The notes under the pieces: model-generated
The model's input: the letters and a program-made list of their open reading frames with translations, nothing else
The model's database searches: none
Told to the model about the DNA's origin: nothing
Program-made: the position numbers and the translations under genes
Source: UPXZ01 sp035402725
GTDB taxonomy: Bacteria > Bacteroidota > Bacteroidia > Bacteroidales > Paludibacteraceae
NCBI GenBank assembly: GCA_035402725.1
Contig: DAONDU010000116.1
Coordinates: 1-8,333, forward strand
Reading direction: 5' to 3'
Length of the DNA stretch: 8,333 nt
Shown here: positions 1 through 8,030 of the stretch, one piece after another
How positions within the stretch are numbered: the stretch's first letter is position 1
Layout of the letters: every line of letters begins with the position of its first letter

Positions 1-1552
1 CCAGCACACCTTTCCAGCGAACCGAAAAATGTTCGTATTTCATATCCGGAAACGGTGGTGTTGTCCACCAAGAAAAATTCAGATTAGCGTCAATTCTCTC
101 GTGTTTCGGTTTTCCTGTTAAATCCGAATTGTCAAAATATTCTCCCTTCAATCCTTTCTTTTTCAATGACATATCCGTAAACAGATATTTTCCGGGGATA
201 ACGGTCAGACATGGAAGTCCTTCGGCTAATTTACTTCCCTGAGCATATTTCACTTCTGTGTTGGGAAGTTTTTCTTTTATACCTTTCAACGGCGTAGTCT
301 CAAAAGACGGATAGCCATTGTAGTTGCCCAGCAGCACGTCGTGATTATCCGCATTCGGACCAATTACAGCCACCCGCTTTACTTTTTTAGAAAAAGGCAA
401 CAGCTTGTCAGGGTTTTCGAGCAAAACTATGGATTTACGTGCTGCTTCGAGCGCCAACCGACGATGTTCATCATTATCAACTACGTTCAACGATATTTTA
501 GAAAAAGGTACCTCATCATCGGGGTCAAACTGTCCTAATATCATCCTGGCAAGTATCAGTCTCTTAACGGAAGTATCAATTTCATTTTCAGTGACCAGTC
601 CTTTTTTTACGGCATCCAGCAAGGAATTGGCATAAGTAACGCCGCAATTGAGGTCTGTACCTGCTTTTACAGCCATGGCGGCAGCCTCTTCGGGCGAATT
701 GGTGATGTGGTGAGCTTTGGGATCGTAGAAGTCTTTGATCGCCCAGCAATCGGACACGATATATCCTTTGAAATTCCACTTGTTACGCAATTCATTTTCA
801 AGAAACTGATTGCCGCAACAGGGAATTCCCTTAAAACGCTGATAGGCGCACATCACCGAATATACGCCGGCTTCGGTTACCGTGCGTTTGAAATGCGGAA
901 AATATGTTTCAGCCAGGTCGTAATCATTAGGCCATACATCAAACGAATGGCGGGTGGCTTCTGGCCCACTGTGAACAGCAAAATGTTTTGCGGTAGCTAC
1001 CAGTTTCAGATATTTCGGATCATTACCCTGCAACCCTTTAATAAACGGAATAGCCATTCCGGCAGTAAGAAACGGGTCTTCGCCGTAGGTTTCCATGCCT
1101 CTGCCCCAGCGCGGATCACGAAAGATATTGATATTTGGCGTCCAGAAAGTCAGTCCCTGATAAATTCCCCGTTTGCCACGATGCGAGTAATCGTTGTATT
1201 TAGCGCGGGCTTCGTCCGAAATGGCATCTGCAATATCAAACATCATCCGGTCGTCCCACATGGCAGCCATCCCGATAGCCTGCGGAAAAACCGTAGCTAG
1301 TCCCGAACGTGCCACACCATGCAGACATTCGTTCCACCAGTTGTAGGCGGGAATGCTCAGCCGACTGATTTCAGGCGAATCATAGCGCATCAGCTGCACT
1401 TTTTCTTCAAGTGTAAGTTTCGAAACCAAATCGCTGGTTCTGAGCTCAAAACTTTTCGAAGGATCTTTCCAAATTTCCTGCGATGAAATTTTTTGAAAGG
1501 ATATGATTACAATAATTGAAACTATGCAAATGAAACTTTGAATCTTTTTCAT
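1..1552 (-). CDS. GH3 beta-glycosidase (probable beta-xylosidase) with PA14 insertion, 3' end cut by the window
   Basis: The reading frame is open from the ATG at 1552 to the window edge, giving 517 residues with no stop or frameshift; the C-terminus is missing. Residues 1-24 look like a Sec signal peptide (hydrophobic stretch around 8-19, then KISSQ) with no lipobox Cys, so periplasmic export is inferred. The GH3 N-terminal barrel covers about 40-340. It contains NECLHGVAR (74-82), RDPRWGRGMETYGEDPF (145-161), KHF (189-191) and GYIVSDC (263-269); D268 is the expected catalytic nucleophile. The second GH3 domain begins around 370 (ARKSIVLLEN, VAVIGPNAD). A PA14-type insertion starts near 467 (LKGEYFDNSDLTG) and runs off the edge. 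Family GH3 enzymes release single sugars from non-reducing ends. Xylosidase activity is inferred from the neighbouring alpha-glucuronidases; beta-glucosidase or arabinosidase activity cannot be excluded. The gene follows GH115 after 131 bases and may have its own promoter. Confidence 0.93.
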   Translation of the reverse strand, partial: MKKIQSFICIVSIIVIISFQKISSQEIWKDPSKSFELRTSDLVSKLTLEEKVQLMRYDSPEISRLSIPAYNWWNECLHGVARSGLATVFPQAIGMAAMWDDRMMFDIADAISDEARAKYNDYSHRGKRGIYQGLTFWTPNINIFRDPRWGRGMETYGEDPFLTAGMAIPFIKGLQGNDPKYLKLVATAKHFAVHSGPEATRHSFDVWPNDYDLAETYFPHFKRTVTEAGVYSVMCAYQRFKGIPCCGNQFLENELRNKWNFKGYIVSDCWAIKDFYDPKAHHITNSPEEAAAMAVKAGTDLNCGVTYANSLLDAVKKGLVTENEIDTSVKRLILARMILGQFDPDDEVPFSKISLNVVDNDEHRRLALEAARKSIVLLENPDKLLPFSKKVKRVAVIGPNADNHDVLLGNYNGYPSFETTPLKGIKEKLPNTEVKYAQGSKLAEGLPCLTVIPGKYLFTDMSLKKKGLKGEYFDNSDLTGKPKHERIDANLNFSWWTTPPFPDMKYEHFSVRWKGVL

Positions 1553-1583
1553 ACTATTTTTTTTGAACAGAAAAATTACTGAC

Positions 1584-1591
1584 CAAAATTA
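1584..1591 (-). promoter_or_regulatory. Possible Bacteroidetes -7 box upstream of the GH3 gene
   Basis: On the minus strand these bases read TAATTTTG, an exact match to the TAnnTTTG -7 element of Bacteroidetes sigma-ABfr promoters. The box ends 32 bases before the GH3 start codon, which would leave a short leader of roughly 25 bases. I see no clear TTTG -33 element at the usual spacing upstream. The spacer is also AT-rich, so a chance match is realistic. If real, it would let this gene be transcribed apart from the GH67-GH43-GH115 run. Confidence 0.25.
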
Positions 1592-1683
1592 TCAATTTCT
1601 ATTAAATAAAACTTCGATAAAAACTGCTGAAGTGGTGTATAATCTGGTTTTTTTAGTAAACCAAATGCGTTATATACTTGAAG

Positions 1684-4251
1684 CTATCTTTTAGAATTTG
1701 ATTCATTCATAAACAGATACGAATTTTTATATCCACCAAAATCAATGACTATTTTTTCGAATACAATTCCGGGATCTAAGGGCGTTAGCGTAAGCATCTG
1801 CAAACCATCTGCCACAGCAGGAACATTCAAATCTATTTTTTTTTCAACTACGCGACGGGCTACTGTCGGATAAAATATTGAATAAATGTTTTCCTTTTTT
1901 TCGTTCAAATCCGAATTGAAATTGATCGTTTTTTCTTCAGCTCCATTGAAACCAACTTTGTAACGATGACCATCAAGGTTCGAAAATGCCAGTGTTGATT
2001 TTACAACAACATGTACGGTAACCTTTTTTACATCTTCGGGAAGTTTCATTTTGTACGAAAGGGAAGCACCATCAACAGACTGTGAATAAGGCTGTAAGGA
2101 TATACCACTTAAAGTGCGACCCATATACGGTATAACTGTCCATTTGGCATTGGCAGCATTAATTAATGAGTAATAATGCTCTGCTTCTATTGCTATATAT
2201 CCATTACTTGGGCTGAATACATAACTGCCTACTGCTGAATCAGAATTTTCGATACGGAAGACTTCCGGCAATTTATCGGCAGGAAAATTATCATTCCAAA
2301 TGGTATATCCAATTTTCTTTTGAATCATCATTCCGTCCCATTTGCCATCAGCCATCACCTTGTTATAATCGTAACTTAACGCTGCATCGCGCTTAAAAGT
2401 ACGCTCCACATTATCAGCCCATTCGTTGGCTTTTGGATTGTTTTCGGCAAATAGTTTGTGGTTCATGGCTTGCGAGTAGTACATTTCGTAAATATTTGCC
2501 ATAGCTTGAACCGGAAACAGAATTAACTGTTTGTAGGCATCTTTGTATTCAGGTTTCAAACTCAGATACTGACGCAATGCTTCCGCTTCGAGTTTGAGGT
2601 ATTCGTCCGAAACTTGCTTCCATTCGCCTGTTTCTATGTTATATGTATTCCGGTCGAGCATTTCGGCAGTTACACGTCCGTTGTATTTGCTGTACAGGTT
2701 GAGAATTCGCATTGCTTCGTCGGCTTGTTCGTCGCCAAATTGCTGCGCACAGAAAGCACGTGGATGTTCCATTAAATTAGCTGCTGTGTAGCGGGTCGGG
2801 TTCCAGGCCATGTCCATAAAAAGCGTAATAGGATATTCCATTGGTTTTATATCGCCCACATTGAGCACCCAAAGTTTGTCCACACCATAATCGTAAGTGA
2901 GTTGCAACTGCTCCCACATATTCTGAATGGGAGTAACATTCAGCCATTTGGTATTGCGGGGCGCACCAACATAGTCCACATGATAGTACAAGCCCCAACC
3001 TCCGGGATGTTTTCTTTCCTTTTCGTTAGGTAATCGACGTACATTACCCCAGTTGTCGTCGCACAAAAGCATAATTACATCATTGGGAACGCGCATTCCG
3101 GCATCGTAATAATCGAGCACTTCTTTGTAGAGCGCCCATATTTGCGGAGTTTGTTTAGCCGGACGTTTCGTAACCTGCTCAATGATTTTGCGCTGATTTT
3201 TCACCACCCGTTCAAGCAATTGCACATCGGTTTCTTTCGACATTGCTTCATCGCCATCGCCACGCATACCAATGGTAACAATGTTTTCGGTATTTTTCAT
3301 GCGTTCAATTCCTTCGGTGAAGAATTTATCAATAACCGTCTGATTTGTGGCATAATTCCACGCACCGTGTTCTTTGCGATTTCGAGTCCATTCCTGATGG
3401 TTACGCGACATAGGCTCGTGATGCGAAGTACCAATAACCACGCCCATTTCGTCGGCTATCTGAGAGTTCAAAGGATCATCAGCATAAAATGACCACATCC
3501 ACATAGCCGGCCACAGATAATTTCCTTTCAGACGAAGAATTAGTTCGAAAACCCGTGAATAAAAACGGTAATCTCCGTAATCAGTGCCATAAGTGTTTTT
3601 TACCCAGGTTGACAAACAAGGCGCTTCGTCGTTGATAAAAATACCTCGATATTTCACTTTTGGTTCACCTGAGGCATAACGACCTGCTAACACATAAGCC
3701 GATGCACGTTGTTTAGCTGGCACATCAGCCCACCAATACCAGGGTGAAACGCCCAATTGTTGTGCTAATTCGTAAATACCGTAAATTGTACCGCGTTTAT
3801 CACTTCCAACAATCAACAAACATTTTTTTGTACCCGGTTGCGGATTATCAATCGTGGTAATAACAAAACTCTCCCATTTCCCTTTTAAATCCTTTGTGTC
3901 GAGTTTTTTACTTTTTACTAATGCATCAATCCATTTGTTTTTTCCTAACGTTCCAACAATAATTTCATAATCTTTAGCAGATTCAGAAGTCAATAAGCTT
4001 GGCTTTTGAGCCGTTACGCTATTGATGTCATTTTGCAAATCTCCAATGGCCCGAACAACGCCTTTGTAATCATTCACATCGTAACGAATTAAAGCAAGCT
4101 CTTTATTTTCAGCAACAATGGGAAATTCGTTGCCCGAAACAGGCTTGTCGAGAACGACATTGGCAATCACGCCTGTAGATTGCTGTGCTTGAATTGAAAT
4201 TGCCATTGTTGCACAGAAAACCGCTAAGAAGTATCTTATTGATTTATTCAT
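1684..4251 (-). CDS. GH115 xylan alpha-1,2-glucuronidase
   Basis: This is a complete 855-residue GH115 enzyme, a normal length for the family. GH115 removes (4-O-methyl-)glucuronic acid from internal and terminal xylose units of glucuronoxylan. Residues 1-22 form a Sec signal peptide ending IQA, followed by Gln, with no lipobox. An N-terminal alpha/beta domain (about 25-190) is followed by the barrel (about 195-530), a helical region (to about 680) and a C-terminal beta-sandwich beginning IAIEAEHY (about 686). Barrel motifs are GIFINDEAP (D208), GTSHHEPM (H277/H278), MRGDGDEAM (R330, D334), LCDDNWGN (D398, N400) and YYHVDY (H424). From memory, these match the active-site residues of Bacteroides ovatus BoAgu115A (Asp206, His275, Asp332, Asp396, Asn398, His422) with a constant offset of two. 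I chose the ATG at 4251, six bases after the GH43 stop. An in-frame GTG at 4257 abuts that stop and would add two residues. Translational coupling with GH43 is likely. Confidence 0.95.
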   Translation of the reverse strand: MNKSIRYFLAVFCATMAISIQAQQSTGVIANVVLDKPVSGNEFPIVAENKELALIRYDVNDYKGVVRAIGDLQNDINSVTAQKPSLLTSESAKDYEIIVGTLGKNKWIDALVKSKKLDTKDLKGKWESFVITTIDNPQPGTKKCLLIVGSDKRGTIYGIYELAQQLGVSPWYWWADVPAKQRASAYVLAGRYASGEPKVKYRGIFINDEAPCLSTWVKNTYGTDYGDYRFYSRVFELILRLKGNYLWPAMWMWSFYADDPLNSQIADEMGVVIGTSHHEPMSRNHQEWTRNRKEHGAWNYATNQTVIDKFFTEGIERMKNTENIVTIGMRGDGDEAMSKETDVQLLERVVKNQRKIIEQVTKRPAKQTPQIWALYKEVLDYYDAGMRVPNDVIMLLCDDNWGNVRRLPNEKERKHPGGWGLYYHVDYVGAPRNTKWLNVTPIQNMWEQLQLTYDYGVDKLWVLNVGDIKPMEYPITLFMDMAWNPTRYTAANLMEHPRAFCAQQFGDEQADEAMRILNLYSKYNGRVTAEMLDRNTYNIETGEWKQVSDEYLKLEAEALRQYLSLKPEYKDAYKQLILFPVQAMANIYEMYYSQAMNHKLFAENNPKANEWADNVERTFKRDAALSYDYNKVMADGKWDGMMIQKKIGYTIWNDNFPADKLPEVFRIENSDSAVGSYVFSPSNGYIAIEAEHYYSLINAANAKWTVIPYMGRTLSGISLQPYSQSVDGASLSYKMKLPEDVKKVTVHVVVKSTLAFSNLDGHRYKVGFNGAEEKTINFNSDLNEKKENIYSIFYPTVARRVVEKKIDLNVPAVADGLQMLTLTPLDPGIVFEKIVIDFGGYKNSYLFMNESNSKR

Positions 4252-4257
4252 ATTCAC

Positions 4258-5823
4258 TTATTTTTCAGAAATTTTATCGGATATGCGGAAATAATCAAAA
4301 TCGGCATATCCTCCGGGATTTTTCGACGAATAATTGTACAATCCGAAGCGGTATCCCATGAAATGTTCCATCAGTGTGTATTCCATTTTGAGCGAACCGC
4401 CAATGACATTCCATTTTTTGCCATCGAGACTGTAGAAAAATCTTGCAACATCCGTTTGATTACGAAAATCGCATTCAATTTTCAGATAGATTTTATTTTT
4501 TGAAAGCGGAATGCTTTGCAATTCTGTTGGCTTATCGGTTTTATTGCTCACCATATAAACATATTTCGCTTTGCCAACCACTTTCACACCAACCACTCCG
4601 AATTTGCGTTGCAATGCCACCAAACCCGCAAAATCACCATCTTTCAGTTTTGAAACATCAAGCAATGTTGTTCCCGAGCAAACGGGACCAAAAGTACGTT
4701 GCGTCAACGTATTACGTGACTTGAGGAACAAACTGTCGATACGGGCGGTTTTAAGACGCAAGTATCCGGGACGTTCGGTCACCGACCAAAGACTGTTATC
4801 CGGATTATGGTTCCATTGCCAAACCAACGGTAAAGCTGGTTCGCCTTTTTTGCGCGTAAATTCATCATTATTGACAATGCCGGGAATCAGGCTTTTATTC
4901 GCAGGCAAATCAAGCGTTTCAGGCACTTTCCCATTTTCGCCCATTACCGGCCATCCGTCCACCCATTTCATTGGGACAAGATAAGGTATTCGCCCTACCG
5001 ATCCGTGATCCTGAAACATATAAGCAAACCATCTGCCATCGGGCATATCGATAATACTACCCTGCGCCACACCTTTGTCCTGCAAAGTTACACGGGCTTC
5101 CCACGGGCCGAAAAGATTGTCGGCTCTGTTTACCAGTACCGTACGCATTCCTCTGCGAGGCCATGAAATATTAAACAAATAATACTTACCATCGTGTTTG
5201 AAAAGTTGTGAACCTTCTGCTTTGAGCATATTTGGTTCTGTAAGTACGCTTGCATTTTCAATGAGTACACGTTCAGATTCCGGAATTACATCTGATAAAT
5301 CAGTTTTTAGTTCCACAATATTTAATTTCCCAGCACCATAAATTAAATAAACACGTCCATCATCATCGAAAAAAAGTGTATGGTCGTGATACGAAGGGCT
5401 GAAAGAAATTTCGTTCCATTCGTTTTTTTCAATATTATCGGTTGAATAAATGTAAGTTTTGTTGGTAGTACTTGCAAATGTACTCACATAGTAACGTCCA
5501 TCGTGAAACCTTAAACTACTTGCCCACGAGCCACGTCCATAGGTGCTTTTTCCATTGGTCAGTTTCAGTTCATCGATATTTCCCAGACTTTTGCTAGCAT
5601 AGGAAACCAACTCCCAGTTTACCAAATCCGTTGATTTCATTATTGGCACACCCGGACTTAGGTGCATGGTGGTACTGCTCATATAAAAAGTATCGCCCAC
5701 ACGAATCATCGACATATCAGGTACATCGGCATAAATAATCGGATTATGTGCTTTTTGTGCATACGACGAAAATGTCATAAACAAAGCTACCAGTAAAGCA
5801 GCCAAAGAAATGTTTCTTTTCAT
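4258..5823 (-). CDS. GH43 beta-xylosidase / alpha-L-arabinofuranosidase, probably subfamily 12
   Basis: This is a complete 521-residue exported GH43 enzyme. Residues 1-22 are a Sec signal peptide ending SSYA, then Gln, with no lipobox, so a periplasmic location is inferred. The five-bladed propeller covers about 26-310. The three acidic residues typical of GH43 are in order: D36 (DVPDMSM, catalytic base), D147 (SYHDHTLFFDDDGR, pKa modulator) and E203 (KAEGSQLFK, general acid). H273 (FQDHGSVGR) fits the conserved His near the central metal. STTMHLSPGVPIMKS (50-64) resembles what I remember of subfamily 12. Residues about 325-521 form a C-terminal beta-sandwich (RTFGPVCSGTT, GLVALQRKFG), as in two-domain GH43 enzymes. 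The neighbours point to xylan side chains or xylo-oligosaccharides. Sequence alone does not separate arabinofuranosidase from xylosidase. The ATG at 5823 directly starts the signal peptide and lies 67 bases after the GH67 stop. Confidence 0.93.
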   Translation of the reverse strand: MKRNISLAALLVALFMTFSSYAQKAHNPIIYADVPDMSMIRVGDTFYMSSTTMHLSPGVPIMKSTDLVNWELVSYASKSLGNIDELKLTNGKSTYGRGSWASSLRFHDGRYYVSTFASTTNKTYIYSTDNIEKNEWNEISFSPSYHDHTLFFDDDGRVYLIYGAGKLNIVELKTDLSDVIPESERVLIENASVLTEPNMLKAEGSQLFKHDGKYYLFNISWPRRGMRTVLVNRADNLFGPWEARVTLQDKGVAQGSIIDMPDGRWFAYMFQDHGSVGRIPYLVPMKWVDGWPVMGENGKVPETLDLPANKSLIPGIVNNDEFTRKKGEPALPLVWQWNHNPDNSLWSVTERPGYLRLKTARIDSLFLKSRNTLTQRTFGPVCSGTTLLDVSKLKDGDFAGLVALQRKFGVVGVKVVGKAKYVYMVSNKTDKPTELQSIPLSKNKIYLKIECDFRNQTDVARFFYSLDGKKWNVIGGSLKMEYTLMEHFMGYRFGLYNYSSKNPGGYADFDYFRISDKISEK

Positions 5824-5890
5824 GATATTTAGTATGTCAGTATATTTGATATTTATGGTGGTAAATGGTTTAATCTCCCGTTAACACCTC

Positions 5891-7939
5891 TTATTTAAAT
5901 CGTTTCAAATCGTTATAAATCAAATCGTCCAAATCGTTTTGCGGACGGTTTAGTTCATAGGGAATAGGCATCTTACTGAATTGTTGGAAATACAACAAAC
6001 TGCCATCATTCCATACCTGAGCATTGCGACGCTGATTGCGTAATTTACTTTGCACTCTGCTGAAACGGTCTTTATCAACGTATTTTTCTACTTTGTCCCA
6101 TGTTTTCTGGAATCCATCGACCTGATTCAAACCTGTAGCGTAATGGTAGCAGATTTCGTCCCATAAGGTGCGTCCACTTTTCATCTTGTAATCCCACGGC
6201 AGGTGATGAAACCAAAGCAAAACATTCTCCGGACAAGTTTTCGGATCGTTGAATTGCGAAGCAAGCGGTTCGTGGTATTGTTCCACTGCATTAGTGCCTG
6301 TATGTGTACGGTTAAAACCCACTCCATCGGCAGCAGCCTGATGATAATAAGGCGGTGTCCAGTCGGCTCTCATCCCTTTAGGTGCCCACCATGGGCCCGG
6401 ACCGTAATGTTCATCGGCCGAGAAAATGTGATGGAAACCAAGTGGCATCATGTAATTCACCACTGCTTCACGACTATCCAGCATCATCTGTTTAACCGGA
6501 GCAAGAAAATTATTGTTCCATTCGGTATTCTTTACATCGGCAGTATTACCGAAAGTCAGTTTTATCCATTCATCGGCTATCTGAGCACTTGTTATCTGGT
6601 TGTCCCATGCCTGACGACCAAAGGCATACCAGTTGGATTGAGCTATGTCATGTCCGCACCAGTTGACATCCAAACCAATATTGGAAACTCCGGCAATCGC
6701 TGTATATTTTTGAGTGTAAATACTTCCATCGGTAGATTTAGCCACTGTGCTGCCTACTCCCTGCTGATAGGTATCACTTTTTAGCATTTCTTCCCACATG
6801 GGCGCTAAATAAACCAAATGAATGGAATGACCGAGATATTCCTGTGTAATCTGAACTTCAGCCATTACCGATGTTTTTTTCATCGCTCCAAATAGCGGAC
6901 TAAACGGTTCTCGTGGTTGGAAATCAATCGGTCCGTTTTTTACCTGAATAATCACATTGTCGCGAAACTGTCCATCCAAAGGCATAAATTCATTGTAAGC
7001 CTGTTTAGCACGGTCTTTATCATTGGGATTATACACAAACGCACGCCACATGACTATTCCTCCATAAGGTTTCAGCGCATCAGCCAGCATATTGGCTCCA
7101 TCGGCATGATTACGACCGTAATCCTGCGGACCGGGCTGTCCTTCGCTATTGGCTTTTACCAAAAAGCCTCCAAAATCAGGAATTAATTTATAAATTTCTT
7201 TTGCTTTGTCGTTCCACCATTTTATTACATCCGGATTCAACGGATCGGAATTTTTTATTCCTCCCGTTTGAGCAGGAGACGAAAATTTGATAGACAAATA
7301 CACCTTGATTCCATAAGGACGAAGCACAGTGGCAATTTCCTTTACGCGTTGAAGAATTCCAGGTGTGAGCATATCCGGAGAAGCATTCACGTTATTCAAC
7401 ACCGCACCATTTATACCTACCGAAGCATTTGCACGGGCATATTCTTTCCAAAGTTGTTTTTCCTGTTCGGTGGGTGCAAGAAGGTTTTTATCTTTTCCCC
7501 AGAAAATGGAAAATCCGGCATATCCACGTTCAATTGTTCCATCCAGATTGTCCCAGTGATTCAATGTACGAACCTGATAAGAAGGATTGTAGATTCTTTC
7601 CACAATCGGTTCGCCTGTTTGCTGGCGACGCAATAATTCATAAACCCCATAAAGCAAACCGGCAGGCGTATTTGCCTGAATAGCTTTCTCGCTTAGTTTA
7701 AAACCATCGGTTTTAATTGTTTTATCCTTTTTGATTTTTAATGTGATAGTTGCCCCATCCTGTCCCTGCCATCCGTCTTTCAGTTCCTGAACGGCTATGG
7801 CTGTGGTAGCTGATTTGTCAGAACAAACCACCGTTACATTTCCTGTGTTTTTGTTTCGTAACCAAAGATTATGTCCATCTTCGGCAAAAATGATGTTCGA
7901 CGAAATAAAAAGAATTAAAAAAATTAAGTATGTTTTCAT
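5891..7939 (-). CDS. aguA: GH67 alpha-glucuronidase
   Basis: This is a complete 682-residue GH67 enzyme of normal length. Family GH67 hydrolyses the alpha-1,2 bond between (4-O-methyl-)glucuronic acid and the non-reducing terminal xylose of aldouronic oligosaccharides. It does not act on intact xylan. Residues 1-19 are a Sec signal peptide (MKTYLIFLIL..., IIFA then Glu) without a lipobox, so a periplasmic location is inferred. The N-terminal alpha/beta domain spans about 25-125, the barrel about 126-460 and the C-terminal domain about 461-680. E266 (KANSEGQPGP) fits the general acid; D339 (KNGPIDFQ) and E367 (ITQEYLG) fit the general-base pair. Their spacings of 73 and 28 residues equal those of Cellvibrio japonicus GlcA67A (E292, D365, E393, from memory). 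GINGAVLNNVNA and WCGHDIAQSNWYAFGR are further family motifs. The gene heads the tight GH67-GH43-GH115 run. The leader before the ATG at 7939 is A/T-rich without a Shine-Dalgarno motif. The symbol is the usual family name. Confidence 0.96.
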   Translation of the reverse strand: MKTYLIFLILFISSNIIFAEDGHNLWLRNKNTGNVTVVCSDKSATTAIAVQELKDGWQGQDGATITLKIKKDKTIKTDGFKLSEKAIQANTPAGLLYGVYELLRRQQTGEPIVERIYNPSYQVRTLNHWDNLDGTIERGYAGFSIFWGKDKNLLAPTEQEKQLWKEYARANASVGINGAVLNNVNASPDMLTPGILQRVKEIATVLRPYGIKVYLSIKFSSPAQTGGIKNSDPLNPDVIKWWNDKAKEIYKLIPDFGGFLVKANSEGQPGPQDYGRNHADGANMLADALKPYGGIVMWRAFVYNPNDKDRAKQAYNEFMPLDGQFRDNVIIQVKNGPIDFQPREPFSPLFGAMKKTSVMAEVQITQEYLGHSIHLVYLAPMWEEMLKSDTYQQGVGSTVAKSTDGSIYTQKYTAIAGVSNIGLDVNWCGHDIAQSNWYAFGRQAWDNQITSAQIADEWIKLTFGNTADVKNTEWNNNFLAPVKQMMLDSREAVVNYMMPLGFHHIFSADEHYGPGPWWAPKGMRADWTPPYYHQAAADGVGFNRTHTGTNAVEQYHEPLASQFNDPKTCPENVLLWFHHLPWDYKMKSGRTLWDEICYHYATGLNQVDGFQKTWDKVEKYVDKDRFSRVQSKLRNQRRNAQVWNDGSLLYFQQFSKMPIPYELNRPQNDLDDLIYNDLKRFK
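5897..5937 (-). repeat. Four short AAATCGT repeats at the 3' end of the GH67 gene
   Basis: AAATCGT (ACGATTT on the coding strand) occurs at 5897, 5907, 5922 and 5931, four times in 41 bases, within the last codons of the GH67 gene. Three copies share one frame and encode the Asp-Leu pairs of the C-terminal NDLDDLIYNDL. The fourth, nearest the stop, is shifted by one base relative to the codons and encodes KRF. The repeat is therefore partly a nucleotide repeat and not only a peptide repeat. Slippage or chance in AT-rich DNA are the simplest explanations. Confidence 0.6.
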
Positions 7940-7998
7940 TACTAAAAAAAAGGTTTTTAATGATAGAATAATATTGCTTCTCCTGATATTCGGCTTTT

Positions 7999-8030
7999 AA
8001 AATGTAAATTCTTTGTTTGGAATTTATCAA
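7999..8030 (-). promoter_or_regulatory. Weak promoter candidate for the GH67-GH43-GH115 run
   Basis: On the minus strand, TTG at 8030-8028 is followed after 21 bases by TACATTTT at 8006-7999. This resembles the Bacteroidetes pattern of a -33 TTTG and a -7 TAnnTTTG about 20 bases apart, with one mismatch in each element. Transcription would start near 7990 and leave a leader of about 50 bases before the GH67 ATG. The imperfect boxes and AT-rich surroundings make this tentative. Read-through from the GH3 gene upstream is an alternative. Confidence 0.25.

Noticed and set aside
707..1300. Plus-strand open frame of 197 codons
   Set aside because: It lies entirely opposite the GH3 catalytic domain, whose motifs are clear. 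It resembles no protein I recognise and reads as an antisense shadow.
1645..1663. Inverted repeat TGGTTT/AAACCA with a 7-base loop after the GH115 stop, considered as a terminator
   Set aside because: The stem is only six pairs and mostly A/T, and no T-run follows on the minus strand, so it does not meet the usual form of an intrinsic terminator.
3142..3492. Plus-strand open frame of 116 codons
   Set aside because: It is antisense to the GH115 barrel, whose active-site motifs are intact. It is an overlap artefact.
5841..5848. Exact TAnnTTTG box (TATATTTG) on the plus strand between GH67 and GH43
   Set aside because: It points away from GH43 and toward the antisense strand of GH67, with no gene to serve. 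Such matches are expected by chance in this AT-rich spacer.
6203..6784. Plus-strand open frame of 193 codons
   Set aside because: It is antisense to the conserved C-terminal half of GH67 and has no recognisable domain or leader.
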